From Nonomuraea fuscirosea (GTDB lineage: Bacteria > Actinomycetota > Actinomycetes > Streptosporangiales > Streptosporangiaceae), in contig NZ_PVNG01000015.1 in the NCBI RefSeq assembly GCF_003001935.1, forward strand, positions 248,001 to 312,000: a DNA stretch of 64,000 bases. Direction: 5' to 3'. The notes under the pieces are model-generated. The model did not search any database and had not been told where the DNA came from. It saw only the letters and a list, made by a program, of their open reading frames with translations. Each line of letters begins with the position of its first letter. Within the stretch, counting starts at the first letter, position 1. Below are positions 17,233 to 26,100 of the stretch, piece by piece. The translations under genes were made by a program, and so were the position numbers.

Positions 17233-17819
17233 TGCACATCGTCTACCCGGCGGTCGTCTCCGCGCTCCTGTTCTCCATCGGCGTCTACGGCGTGCTCGCC
17301 CGTCGCAACACGATCCTCGTGCTGATGTCGGTGGAGCTGATGCTCAACGCGGTCAACCTCAACCTGGTCGCGTTCGACGTGTGGCTGGGCGACCGCCTCC
17401 ACAGCGGCCAGGTGCTCACCCTCTTCGTCATCGTCATCGCGGCGGCCGAGGTGGGCCTGGGCCTGGCGATCGTGCTGGCCCTCTACCGCAACCGCCGCAC
17501 CGTCGACATCGACCACCTCCGCGACCTGGCCGAACCCACCGACGAACGTCTCACCCCAGCCCAGGCAGCCGCCCTCCCACCCACCGACGGCCACACGCCG
17601 ACCTCGCCTCCAACCTCGACCCCGTCTCAAACGCCGGCGCCGCCACGAACCCCGGTTCCGGCCGTGAAGCCCGCCTCAAAACCCCAGCTGACCACCGAGA
17701 CGGAGGACGCACCGGCCACCGGCGGACCCCCGTCCTCTGAGGATTCCTCTCACCGAACCACCCCCGAGGCAACCGGCGAATCCGAAGCGCCCGTCAAGCG
17801 AGGCGGTGGCTCACGATGA
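17232..17819 (+). CDS. nuoK: NADH-quinone oxidoreductase subunit K with C-terminal extension
   Basis: 195 aa; NuoK is normally ~100. Residues 1-~95 hold three helices with the two buried glutamates expected for proton transfer (VLMSVELMLNAVNLNLVAF in TM2 and VIVIAAAEVGLGLAIVLALY in TM3). The remaining ~95 residues are a Pro/Thr-rich tail like those on nuoI and nuoJ. It starts with GTG and overlaps nuoL by ATGA. Confidence 0.93.
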   Translation: MHIVYPAVVSALLFSIGVYGVLARRNTILVLMSVELMLNAVNLNLVAFDVWLGDRLHSGQVLTLFVIVIAAAEVGLGLAIVLALYRNRRTVDIDHLRDLAEPTDERLTPAQAAALPPTDGHTPTSPPTSTPSQTPAPPRTPVPAVKPASKPQLTTETEDAPATGGPPSSEDSSHRTTPEATGESEAPVKRGGGSR

Positions 17820-19837
17820 CGACCTTCCCGCTGCTGGCCATCCTCCTGCCCTTCGTCGCAGCCTTCGCCGGCCTCCTGCTGTCCCGCTGGCCCCACCACG
17901 GCGGCCGAACGCCCGCCGCCACACCAGCCACCGCCACGTCAGCCGACGGCACGACGACAACCGGCAAGACAGCCGGCACGATCGCCACGACGACCGCCGC
18001 CGGGCTCGGCCAGAAGGACAGGGCAGCAGGCGAACGAGCCAACACCCGAGCCGCCTGGATCGCGATCCTCCCCACCGCGGCCGCGACCATCCTGGCGACC
18101 TGGCTGGCCTGGACCCCGGGCCTGTCCTACTTCACCGGCTCCACCACCCCACCCACCGGCGAAACGTACGGCACGATCGTCACCGGAGCCGTCCCGATCT
18201 CGCTGACCCTCCAGGCCGACGCCCTGTCCGGAGTCCTCGGCGTCCTGGTGACCGTGGTGGCCCTGGCCGTACAGGTCTACTCGGTCGGCTACCTCAAATC
18301 CGACCCCCGCTACCCCTCCTACAGCGCGTTCATCAGCCTGTTCACCAGCGCCATGCTGCTGGTCGTCTACGCGGGCGACCTCCTGGTCCTCTACGTGGGC
18401 TGGGAGATCATGGGTCTGTGCTCCTACCTCCTCATCGGCCACTGGTGGGAAGACCGGGGCAATTCGCGCGCCGCGGTGAAGGCGTTCCTCGTGACCCGCC
18501 TGGGCGACGTCGGGTTCCTGTTCGGCATCTTCGTCCTGGGCATCGGCGCGGGCAGCTTCCGCATCGCCGACGTACTGGCCAAGGTGCCGGAGATGTCCGC
18601 GGCCACGCTGGTGACGGCCACGATGCTGCTGCTGGCGGGGGTGGCGGGCAAGAGCGCGCAGGTGCCGCTGCACACCTGGCTCCCCGACGCGATGGCGGGC
18701 CCGACGCCGATCAGCGCCCTGATCCACGCCGCCACCATGGTCGCGGCCGGCATCTTCATCGTGGCCAGGCTCTACCCGGCGTTCCTCGCCGCCCGTCCGA
18801 CACTCGACGTGCTGGCCGTCGTCGCCGCGCTCGGCATGCTCGGCGCCGCCCTGGCCGCGCTCGCCCAAGACGACCTGAAACGCGTTCTCGCCTACTCCAC
18901 CGTCAGCCAGCTCGCGTACATGGCGGGCGGCCTGGCCGCCGGCTCCGACACCGCGGCGATCTTCCACCTGCTGACCCACGGCGCGTTCAAGGCGCTGCTG
19001 TTCCTGTGCGCGGGCGCGGTGATCCACCACGTCGGCTCCAACCTGATGAGCCAGATGGGCGGCCTGCGCCGCGAGCTGCCGGTCACGTTCGTGACGATGA
19101 CGATCGGCTTCGCCGCCCTGGTGGGCATCCCGCCGGCCAGCGGCTTCTTCAGCAAGGACGGCTTGCTGCTGGCCATGGACGACGCGCTGACCGGCGGTCC
19201 GGTGAGCGGAGGCGGCCTGACCGACGCGGCCGCCCTCCTCCTGTACGGGTGCGCGCTCGCCACCGTGGCCGTGACCGGCGCCTACGCCGCCAGAGCCTGG
19301 CTACGCACGTTCTTCGGCGCGGCGAAGGCCGTGGCGCTGCCCGAGCCGGAGCCCGGCACCGCTCACGTCGTGGACGTCAGGGAGGCCCCCCGGACGATGC
19401 TCGTGCCGCTCGTCGTCCTCGCCGTCCCCGCCCTGCTGCTGGGCTTCACCGGCGAACCGCATCTCGACCTCGGCGTGGCGGCCATCAGCGTGGTGCTCGC
19501 GGCGCTGGGCGCGGGAGCGACATACGCGTTCTGGCGCAGCGACCCCCTCGCCGACCCGGCCCGCCTGCTGGGCCCGCTGCGGGCGCCGTGCGAGCGGGCG
19601 TTCTACGTGGACGCCCTGTACGCCGCGCTGTTCGTCCGCCCGGTGCTGGCCCTGGCCAGGTTCGTCGTCAGGACGGACGACGTGGTCGTCGACGGGGCGG
19701 TGCGCGGCTCCGGCAGGTCGGCACGCGGGCTCTCGGGCGTGCTGCGCCTGGCCCAGAACGGCAACGTCCAGCTCTACGTCAGCGGCGTCCTGGCCGGCGT
19801 CCTGTTGATCGCGGTGGGGGCGGTGGTGCTCACGTGA
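17816..19837 (+). CDS. nuoL: NADH-quinone oxidoreductase subunit L (antiporter-like)
   Basis: 673 aa, usual length. Antiporter-type proton channel subunit with ~16 helices. Key segments: LYVGWEIMGLCSYLLIGHWW (TM5 Glu), RLGDVGFLFGIFVLG, AQVPLHTWLPDAMAGPTPISALIHAATMVAAGIFIVARLYP (TM7-TM8 Lys/His region), DLKRVLAYSTVSQLAYMAGG, and GIPPASGFFSKDGLL in TM12. An Ala/Thr-rich loop of ~40 residues (~35-75) is longer than in the main-operon paralogue. It is followed by a 43-nt gap to nuoM. Confidence 0.95.
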   Translation: MTTFPLLAILLPFVAAFAGLLLSRWPHHGGRTPAATPATATSADGTTTTGKTAGTIATTTAAGLGQKDRAAGERANTRAAWIAILPTAAATILATWLAWTPGLSYFTGSTTPPTGETYGTIVTGAVPISLTLQADALSGVLGVLVTVVALAVQVYSVGYLKSDPRYPSYSAFISLFTSAMLLVVYAGDLLVLYVGWEIMGLCSYLLIGHWWEDRGNSRAAVKAFLVTRLGDVGFLFGIFVLGIGAGSFRIADVLAKVPEMSAATLVTATMLLLAGVAGKSAQVPLHTWLPDAMAGPTPISALIHAATMVAAGIFIVARLYPAFLAARPTLDVLAVVAALGMLGAALAALAQDDLKRVLAYSTVSQLAYMAGGLAAGSDTAAIFHLLTHGAFKALLFLCAGAVIHHVGSNLMSQMGGLRRELPVTFVTMTIGFAALVGIPPASGFFSKDGLLLAMDDALTGGPVSGGGLTDAAALLLYGCALATVAVTGAYAARAWLRTFFGAAKAVALPEPEPGTAHVVDVREAPRTMLVPLVVLAVPALLLGFTGEPHLDLGVAAISVVLAALGAGATYAFWRSDPLADPARLLGPLRAPCERAFYVDALYAALFVRPVLALARFVVRTDDVVVDGAVRGSGRSARGLSGVLRLAQNGNVQLYVSGVLAGVLLIAVGAVVLT

Positions 19838-19880
19838 CGACCGGGACGCGACGCGGCACCACGGAGGAAGGGGTGCCCGC

Positions 19881-21581
19881 ATGATGGCCTGGATCCCCGT
19901 GGCGCTCCTCGCCGTGCCGCTGCTGGGCGCGCTCCTGCTCCTCCTCGCCCCGCAACTGCTCCGCCCCAGGCTCCGTACGTACGGGCTGATCTTGTCCGGC
20001 CTCACGCTGGCGCTGAGCCTGCTGCTGGTCGCCACGTTCGACTACGGCCGGCCCGCGGACGTGCAGTTCGAGCTCGACCAGCCCTGGATCCCCGGCCTCG
20101 GCCTGCGCTTCCACCTCGGCATCGACGGCATCTCACTGCCGCTGATCACCCTCACGGCCCTGCTGACGTTCCTGTGCTTCGTCTACCTGTGCTGGGGCAA
20201 CGCACGGGGGTCCGGCCAACTCCTGACCACCAAGCCGCCCGCGGAAGCCGGGGCGGCCACAGCAGCCGAGCCGATCACAAGAGCCAGACCAAGAGCACTG
20301 GTCTTCACCCTGCTCGTCCTCGAAGTAGGCATGATCGGCACCTTCCTCGCCCTCGACCTCCTCCTCTTCTTCGTCTTCTTCGAGATCGTCCTCATCCCGA
20401 TGTACTTCCTGATCGGCATCTGGGGCGGCGAAGGACGCAGGGCGGCCTCGATCAAGTTCATCCTCTACACGCTGCTCGGCTCGGTCGTCATGCTGCTCGG
20501 CCTGCTCCTGATCTGGGCCCAGACCGGCACCCTCGACATCGTGGCGCTGAGCACGTCCCACGGTGCGGGGATGTCCGGGTCCATCCAGATCCTGGCGTTC
20601 GTGGCGATCGGCATCGGCCTGGCGGTGAAAACCCCCATGTGGCCACTGCACACCTGGCTCCCCGACGCCCACACCGAGGCTCCCACCGTCGGCTCGGTGC
20701 TGCTCGCGGGCGTGCTGCTGAAGATGGGCACGTACGGCTTCGCCAGGATCGCCATCCCCGTCCTGCCCGAGGGCGCGGTCGCGGTGGCGCCGTGGCTGGG
20801 CGCCCTGGCCGTGGTCGGCATCGTGTACGGCGCCCTGGCCTGCCTCGCCCAGCGCGACCTGAAACGCATGATCGCCTACTCCTCCGTCGGGCACATGGGG
20901 TTCGTCCTGCTCGGCTTCGCCACGCTCACCCCCGTGGGCGTCAACGGCGCCCTCTTCGCCAACGTCGCCCACGGCCTGATCACCGGCCTGCTGTTCTTCC
21001 TGGCCGGAGCGATCAAAGAACGCCACCACACCGCCGACATGCCCACCCTGGGCGGCGGCCTGCTGGCGACGCTGCCGCGGCTGGGCGCTCTGCTCACGTT
21101 CGCGGCGATCGCCTCGCTCGGGCTGCCGGGCCTGGCCGGGTTCTGGGGGGAGATGCTGGCGCTGTACGGGGCGTTCCAGCCGGGCGCGGGGCTTCCGCGC
21201 GGGCTGTTCCTCACGTACATGGTGATCGGCGGGCTGGGCGCGGTCCTGACGGCGGCGTACTTCCTCGTCATGCTCTCGCGTCTCACCCACGGCCGCCCCC
21301 AGCCGCCCGCCCGTACGAGCCCGTCCGGGACGAACGTCGTGGGCCCGCCCCCGGAAACCCGCGACGAGCAGCCCGTCGTCCCGCTCGGCGCGCCCGCGCG
21401 AACCACCACGACCACCCTCGAACCACCCCCAGCCGACGGCACCATCGAGGACGTCAACCAACACGAACTCCTGGCCTGGACACCTCTGGTGGCCCTGACC
21501 CTCCTGTTCGGCCTCTGGCCCGGCCTGCTGCTGTCGCTGACCACGCCGCCCGTCCAAGCCCTGCTGGGAGCCATCTCATGA
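19881..21581 (+). CDS. nuoM: NADH-quinone oxidoreductase subunit M (antiporter-like)
   Basis: 566 aa from ATG 19,881, with an upstream GGAGGAAGGGG ribosome site. Signature segments: FHLGIDGISLPLITLTALLTF, FFEIVLIPMYFLIGIWGG (TM5 Glu), LAVKTPMWPLHTWLPDAHTEAPTVGSVLLAGVLLKMGTYGF (TM7-TM8), LKRMIAYSSVGHMGFVLLG and GLPGLAGFWGEML. A hydrophilic loop of ~60 residues near the C-terminus (PPARTSPSGTNVVGPPPETRD) is lineage-specific. It overlaps nuoN by ATGA. Confidence 0.95.
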   Translation: MMAWIPVALLAVPLLGALLLLLAPQLLRPRLRTYGLILSGLTLALSLLLVATFDYGRPADVQFELDQPWIPGLGLRFHLGIDGISLPLITLTALLTFLCFVYLCWGNARGSGQLLTTKPPAEAGAATAAEPITRARPRALVFTLLVLEVGMIGTFLALDLLLFFVFFEIVLIPMYFLIGIWGGEGRRAASIKFILYTLLGSVVMLLGLLLIWAQTGTLDIVALSTSHGAGMSGSIQILAFVAIGIGLAVKTPMWPLHTWLPDAHTEAPTVGSVLLAGVLLKMGTYGFARIAIPVLPEGAVAVAPWLGALAVVGIVYGALACLAQRDLKRMIAYSSVGHMGFVLLGFATLTPVGVNGALFANVAHGLITGLLFFLAGAIKERHHTADMPTLGGGLLATLPRLGALLTFAAIASLGLPGLAGFWGEMLALYGAFQPGAGLPRGLFLTYMVIGGLGAVLTAAYFLVMLSRLTHGRPQPPARTSPSGTNVVGPPPETRDEQPVVPLGAPARTTTTTLEPPPADGTIEDVNQHELLAWTPLVALTLLFGLWPGLLLSLTTPPVQALLGAIS

Positions 21582-23119
21582 TCCAGCAGATCGACTACTT
21601 CGTGATCGCGCCCGCGCTGGCGCTCGCCCTGGCGGCCGGCCTGGTGCTGCTGCTGGACGCGTTCCTGCCGGCCCGCCCGCGCACGCGAACCGGCCTGGGC
21701 CTGGTCACGCTCGCAGGCGTCCTGCTCTCCCTGGGCTTCGTGGTCGCCCAGGCGGTCAGTGGCGGCTCGCCGCGCTCGACGTTCTGCGTCCCGCCGAACC
21801 TCGCCGAGGGCGAGCAGCTGTGCTCGTACGTCACCGACGGGTTCACCCTGGCCTTCGCCGGACTGATGCTCGTGGCCGCCGTGGTGATCGTGCTGCTGTC
21901 GATGACGGAGCTGGCGGGCGGCGCGATCCCCGTCGGCGAGTGGTACTTCCTGCTCCTCTGCACCCTCGTGGGCGCGGTCACCCTGCCCGCCTCCCGCGAT
22001 CTGATCATGCTCGTGGTGGCGCTCGAACTGGTCTCGCTCCCGGTCTTCGCACTCACCGCGATGAAGCGCTACGACGGCCGCGCGTCTGAGGCCGCCGTGA
22101 AGCTCTTCGTCGTGTCGGTCGTCTCGACGGCGGTCATGCTGTTCGGCGTCTCCCTGCTGTACGGCATCTCGGGCACGGTCTTCCTGTCGCGCCTGGCGGC
22201 GGTCTTCAGCGGCCAGGCGCCGGCTCCAGGTGTGCTGCCCCCCTCCCAGGAACTGCCCGCCGTCGTCACGGTCGGCGTGGTCCTCGTCGTCGCCGGCTTC
22301 GCCTTCAAGATCGCCGCGGTACCGTTCCACTCCTGGGCGGCCGACGTCTACCAGGGCGCCCCCGTACCGGTGGCGGCATTGCTCTCGGTCATCTCGAAAG
22401 CGGCCGGTTTCGCCGGACTGATCCTCATCCTGGTCACCGGACTGGCCGGGCAGGCGGCCACGTGGGCCCCCATCGTCGCGATCGTGGCCGCGCTGACCAT
22501 GACCGCGGGCAACCTGCTCGCCATGCGCCAGCGCTCGGCCGTACGGCTGCTGGCCTGGTCCTCGGTGGCGCAGTCCGGCTACATCCTCGCTCCGCTGGCG
22601 CTGGCGGCGACGACCGCCCGCCCCGATCCCGCCCCGGCCGGGGGAGCGATCAGCGCGTCCATCGCCTACCTGGTCATCTACGCCGCCATGAACCTCGGCG
22701 CGTTCACCGTCGTCATGCTCGTGTCCAGGTGGTCCGCCCGCAACGAGCTCGACGACTACCGCGGCCTGGTGTTCCGCCGCCCGGCCGCGGGCATCGCGCT
22801 CGCGTTCTGCCTGATCTGCCTGGCCGGTCTTCCGCCCGGGCTGGCGGGCCTGTTCGCCAAGGTCTTCGTCTTCCGCGAGATCGTCGGCGGCGGGTACGGC
22901 TGGCTGGCCGTGGTCATGGCCGTCAACACGGTGATCGGCCTGTACTACTACGCCATCTGGACGGCCCGCCTCTTCGCCCCCGCCACGACCCCCGCCCCGC
23001 GGCGCGCGACGGGCCCGTGGCTGGCCATGGCCATGGGCCTGGCCGTGGCCGCCGCCGTCCTCTTCTCGATCGCCCCCCAACTCGTCCTGGACCTGACCAC
23101 CTTGTCCCCCTCCGGGTGA
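21578..23119 (+). CDS. nuoN: NADH-quinone oxidoreductase subunit N (antiporter-like)
   Basis: 513 aa from ATG 21,578. The frame is open much further upstream, but that part lies inside nuoM and has no family similarity. Signature segments: VALELVSLPVFALTAMKRYDGRASEAAVKLFVVSVVSTAVMLFGVSLLYG, FKIAAVPFHSWAADVYQGAPVPVAALLSVISKAAGFAGL, RLLAWSSVAQSGYILAPL and CLICLAGLPPGLAGLFAKVFVFREIV. It is the last gene of nuoIJKLMN. Confidence 0.95.
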   Translation: MIQQIDYFVIAPALALALAAGLVLLLDAFLPARPRTRTGLGLVTLAGVLLSLGFVVAQAVSGGSPRSTFCVPPNLAEGEQLCSYVTDGFTLAFAGLMLVAAVVIVLLSMTELAGGAIPVGEWYFLLLCTLVGAVTLPASRDLIMLVVALELVSLPVFALTAMKRYDGRASEAAVKLFVVSVVSTAVMLFGVSLLYGISGTVFLSRLAAVFSGQAPAPGVLPPSQELPAVVTVGVVLVVAGFAFKIAAVPFHSWAADVYQGAPVPVAALLSVISKAAGFAGLILILVTGLAGQAATWAPIVAIVAALTMTAGNLLAMRQRSAVRLLAWSSVAQSGYILAPLALAATTARPDPAPAGGAISASIAYLVIYAAMNLGAFTVVMLVSRWSARNELDDYRGLVFRRPAAGIALAFCLICLAGLPPGLAGLFAKVFVFREIVGGGYGWLAVVMAVNTVIGLYYYAIWTARLFAPATTPAPRRATGPWLAMAMGLAVAAAVLFSIAPQLVLDLTTLSPSG

Positions 23120-23128
23120 AAAATCCCT

Positions 23129-23147
23129 GCCCCGACCAGCACGGGGC
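23129..23147 (+). terminator. Short hairpin after nuoN
   Basis: GCCCCG - ACCAGCA - CGGGGC forms a 6-bp GC stem 10 nt after the nuoN stop. There is no U-tract. It is a candidate end of the nuo transcript only by position. Confidence 0.35.
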
Positions 23148-23248
23148 TATGGACAAGTCGCGCTCCGCCCTCGGCTGAGCACAACGGGGAACGAAGGACC
23201 GGGTCATCGTCGTTGGACGTATGGACCCGAACCACGAAGGGGGGAACC

Positions 23249-24100
23249 TTGCACCATAACGGTCTGCGCACCGCCGTTCTGCTCGGCGGGCTGTCGGCGC
23301 TGATTGTCGCGGTGGGCGCGTGGTTGGGTGGCGGCACCGGCGCGCAGTTCGCGTTCGTTCTCGCCCTGGTGAGCAACGGTGTCGCCTACTTCTTCTCCGA
23401 CCGCATCGCCCTGTCGGCCATGCGGGCCAGACCGGTCAGCGAGGTCGAACAGCCCACCCTCTACCGCATCGTCCGCGAGCTCTCCACGGAGGCCCGCCAG
23501 CCGATGCCGCGCCTGTACATCTCGCCGACGGTGCAGCCGAACGCGTTCGCGACCGGCCGAAGCCCCCGCCGAGCCGCGGTCTGCGTCACGTACGGACTGA
23601 CGAAACTGCTCGACGAGGCCGAGCTGCGCGGCGTGATCGGCCACGAGCTGTCCCACGTCTACAACCGCGACATCCTCATCTCCTCCGTCGCCGGCGCGCT
23701 GGCCACGATGATCACCTGGCTCAGCTACGTGGCCGTCTTCTTCGGCGGCTCCGACGACGACGAGGGCCCCGGCTTCCTGGGCGCCCTGCTGATGATGCTC
23801 CTCGGCCCCGTCGCCGCCACCATGGTGCAGATGGCCATCACCCGCACGAGAGAGTTCCAGGCCGACGAATCGGGCGCCAGACTCACGGGTGACCCGCTCG
23901 CGCTGGCCTCCGCCCTCCGCAAGATCGAGCTGGGCGCCCGCCGCCTCCCGCTCCCGGAGAACAGCCGCCTGACCTCGGCCTCCCACATGATGATCGCCAA
24001 CCCGTTCAGCGGCTCCGGCCTCGCCCGCCTCTTCTCCACCCACCCGCCCACCTCGGAGCGAGTCGCCCGCCTGGAGCGGATGGCCGGCTACCGCCGCTGA
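23249..24100 (+). CDS. htpX: HtpX-type membrane zinc metalloprotease
   Basis: 283 aa from TTG 23,249, preceded by GGGGGGAACC; the upstream in-frame GTG would add residues not seen in the family. Two N-terminal helices (TAVLLGGLSALIVAVGAWLGG, GAQFAFVLALVSNGVAYFFS), the RLYISPTVQPNAFATGR substrate-strand segment, the zinc site GVIGHELSHVYNRDI, a second hydrophobic hairpin (FLGALLMMLLGPVAATMVQMAI), and EFQADESGARLTGDP giving the third zinc ligand. It degrades misfolded membrane proteins. Its 3' end overlaps the NUDIX gene tail-to-tail by 13 bp. Confidence 0.93.
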   Translation: MHHNGLRTAVLLGGLSALIVAVGAWLGGGTGAQFAFVLALVSNGVAYFFSDRIALSAMRARPVSEVEQPTLYRIVRELSTEARQPMPRLYISPTVQPNAFATGRSPRRAAVCVTYGLTKLLDEAELRGVIGHELSHVYNRDILISSVAGALATMITWLSYVAVFFGGSDDDEGPGFLGALLMMLLGPVAATMVQMAITRTREFQADESGARLTGDPLALASALRKIELGARRLPLPENSRLTSASHMMIANPFSGSGLARLFSTHPPTSERVARLERMAGYRR

Positions 24101-24576
24101 TCGCCACCGCCGCCGGCCGCCGCGACCCTTTTCAGAATCACCGGCAGATCCTCCGGATGAACGACCTCCTCGGTGGCCTCCAGCTCCGCGACACTCCACC
24201 ACCGATACCCGGTCGTCGTATCCTTCTCGATCTGCTCCATGTGCTCGAACGACACCGCCCCCGCCCCACCATTCACCCGAATAGCGAAGAAGACCTGATC
24301 CTGGGTGAAGGCGTACTCACTCCACTCGAACTCGACCAGCGTTTCGGCATACGGCCCGCTGAACTCCTCCACGGAGGCCCGAATCCCGACCTCCTCGTAC
24401 AACTCCCGCGCCGCCGCCTCCTGAGGCGTCTCATCGCCTTCCACGGCGCCTCCGATCGTGAACCAGAACCGCCGTTCAGGCTGAGCCGGATCAAAGCCGT
24501 GCAGCAGCAGTACGCGGTCGTTCTCGTCAACGGGCAGCACACGAGCCGTGAACCGGCGCAGGGGGATCTTCGTCAC
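24088..24576 (-). CDS. NUDIX hydrolase
   Basis: 162 aa. A full Nudix box is visible: GAVEGDETPQEAAARELYEEVGI (G-x5-E-x7-REL-x-EE-x-G), preceded by VLLLHGFDPAQPERRFWFTIGG. The C-terminal WWSVAELEATEEVVHPEDLP is typical of housekeeping nucleotide-diphosphatase NUDIX enzymes with mixed substrate range. The substrate cannot be read from sequence. It is convergent with htpX. Confidence 0.9.
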   Translation of the reverse strand: MTKIPLRRFTARVLPVDENDRVLLLHGFDPAQPERRFWFTIGGAVEGDETPQEAAARELYEEVGIRASVEEFSGPYAETLVEFEWSEYAFTQDQVFFAIRVNGGAGAVSFEHMEQIEKDTTTGYRWWSVAELEATEEVVHPEDLPVILKRVAAAGGGGDQRR

Positions 24577-24829
24577 GCTTACCGAGCATACGATCGAAAC
24601 CCACCCAAAAGCAGCACATTACGGCCCCACGAACAGTACCCGGAAGCCCGCGGCATGGGAGAGGACGACAGCCCCGGGACACAGGGGAGGCAGAGAGAAG
24701 AAGCCCGCCACGCATCTACACCGATAGATGCCGACATATAACGACGAAGCCCTCTTCACTCCCCGTGCCCCGGATGCGCTCTCCGCGACGCTCGTGCCAG
24801 TTCGGAGCCGTACAGCATGCCCTGGCTGG

Positions 24830-25321
24830 CTAGCGGTAGTTCACGAACTGGAGGGCGATGTCCAGGTCCTTGCCCTTCAACAGCGAGATGACGTCCTGCA
24901 GATCGTCCTTCTTCTTGGAGCTCACCCGAAGCTCCTCGCCCTGAATCTGAGCCTTGACCCCCTTCGGCCCTTCATCGCGGATCATCTTGGAGATCTTCTT
25001 CGCATGCTCCTGATCGATCCCCTCCTTCAGGGCGACCGCCATGCGGTATTCCTTCCCCGAAAGCTTGGGCTCGCCCGCATCGAGCGTCTTCAGCGAAAGA
25101 CCCCGCTTGACCACCTTGTCCTTGAACACGTCGAGCGCGGCGTTAGCCCGCTCCTCACTGTTCGCCTTGATCTCGATGTTGTTCTGCCCGGACCACTCGA
25201 TGCTCGCCCCGGTGCCCTTGAAGTCGAATCGATGTCCGAGCTCCTTGACCGTCTGATTGAGAGCGTTGTCGACCTCCTGGCGGTCGATCTTGCTGACGAT
25301 GTCGAACGATGAATCGGCCAA
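24830..25321 (-). CDS. yajQ: YajQ family nucleotide-binding protein (UPF0234)
   Basis: 163 aa from TTG 25,321 giving MADSSFDIVSKIDRQEVDNA, the family's normal N-terminus and length; ATG 25,330 would add three residues. Conserved RFDFKGTGASIEW, GKEYRMAVALKEGIDQEHAKKISKMIRDEGPKGVKAQIQGEELRVSSKKKDDLQ and the C-terminal DIALQFVNYR match YajQ throughout. Members bind nucleotides or nucleic acid; in Xanthomonas a homologue binds cyclic-di-GMP. It is the last chromosomal protein gene before tRNA-Tyr. Confidence 0.93.
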   Translation of the reverse strand: MADSSFDIVSKIDRQEVDNALNQTVKELGHRFDFKGTGASIEWSGQNNIEIKANSEERANAALDVFKDKVVKRGLSLKTLDAGEPKLSGKEYRMAVALKEGIDQEHAKKISKMIRDEGPKGVKAQIQGEELRVSSKKKDDLQDVISLLKGKDLDIALQFVNYR

Positions 25322-25432
25322 AGCGCACATCCTCTCAGCTGCGATGAATTCGGCCCGGCCCCGATACGCCCGGACCCAGCGAACGAGCCTAGCCAGCATC
25401 GGCCCCCAGTGCAGGACCCCAACCCACCCCAA

Positions 25433-25893
25433 GCCCTCCGGCTCCCCGTTTCACCACGATTCGCCCCACCCCCAACCCCCATTCACACCCCCCACAACCA
25501 CAACATCCCCACCCCCACCCACCCCCTTCCCCAGACACGCCAAGCCTCGAAGCGGCGCGCGCTGGCAACCCGCAAGCCCACGGCCACCCATCCCCCGTGC
25601 GCGCCCACCCCCACCGACTCGCCCAACCCCCTCACACCAAATCCATCGCCCCCAGACCTCTCATGCACCGCCACCTCACACGGACCCCCACGACCACCCC
25701 GACCCACCCGAACCCGGAGATCAACCGCTGGCCACAACGGATCTCCTCTTGGGACGAAGGCCGCGCGAGAGCCCTCCAACCCCTCCCTCCCCAAGACACG
25801 AAGCGATCAGGATCTGGCGCGGGACAAACCGGTGTCACGTGCACCCCCGAAGTCCGCTATTCTTCTGTCTGTCGCCGCGAGAGCGGATGGCAC
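25433..25893. other. C-rich intergenic region upstream of tRNA-Tyr
   Basis: About 460 bp dominated by CCCCAC/CCCACC runs on the plus strand, with no credible gene. The promoter of tRNA-Tyr should lie in its last ~100 bp (25,790-25,890), where base composition returns to normal; I cannot fix the boxes with confidence. Confidence 0.5.
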
Positions 25894-25975
25894 GGCAGGT
25901 TGCCCGAGTGGCCAAAGGGAGCGGTCTGTAAAACCGTCGGCTCAGCCTACGCAAGTTCGAACCTTGCACCTGCCA
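25894..25975 (+). tRNA. tRNA-Tyr (anticodon GTA)
   Basis: Acceptor stem GGCAGGT (25,894-25,900) pairs with ACCTGCC (25,968-25,974), with discriminator A at 25,975. The D-arm has GCCCGAGTGGCCAAAGGGAGC. The anticodon loop is CTGTAAA with GTA, and the T-loop is GTTCGAACC. The long variable arm marks a class II tRNA, as expected for bacterial tRNA-Tyr. CCA is not directly encoded (CACCA follows). From the anticodon loop onward the gene is part of the attachment repeat, so integration leaves it whole. Confidence 0.97.
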
Positions 25976-25978
25976 CAC
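25926..25978 (+). repeat. Attachment site attL (inside tRNA-Tyr)
   Basis: 53 bp running from the anticodon loop (CTGTAAAACC...) through the T-arm and acceptor stem to CACAC just past the tRNA end. Every base is repeated at 63,247-63,299. The bases flanking the block differ on both sides (T/A before, C/G after), so the block ends are sharp. Confidence 0.95.
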
Positions 25979-25986
25979 CAGCGGGA

Positions 25987-26025
25987 AGAGGCCCGTCACC
26001 AGCGGAAACGCGGTGACGGGCCTCT
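25987..26025 (+). terminator. Strong GNRA-capped hairpin just inside attL
   Basis: Arms AGAGGCCCGTCACC (25,987-26,000) and GGTGACGGGCCTCT (26,012-26,025) are perfectly complementary over 14 bp. The loop adds GCG-GAAA-CGC after one bulged A, giving a GAAA tetraloop. No clear U-tract follows. By position it ends tRNA-Tyr transcription, using element-supplied DNA in place of the host hairpin now stranded at 63,316-63,335. Confidence 0.6.
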
Positions 26026-26100
26026 CACGTTGTGTCCGGCCGTCTACGGCTGGAACCGGCGCTCTACGGTTGATCGTTCCCTATACGTTCCCTAGCGATC

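Noticed and set aside
17806..19884. 692-codon open frame in another frame of nuoL
   Set aside because: Arg/Pro/His-rich shadow of nuoL; the nuoL frame has clear family motifs.
20174..21577. Long N-terminal extension of nuoN
   Set aside because: Lies inside nuoM in another frame and has no similarity; NuoN starts at 21,578.
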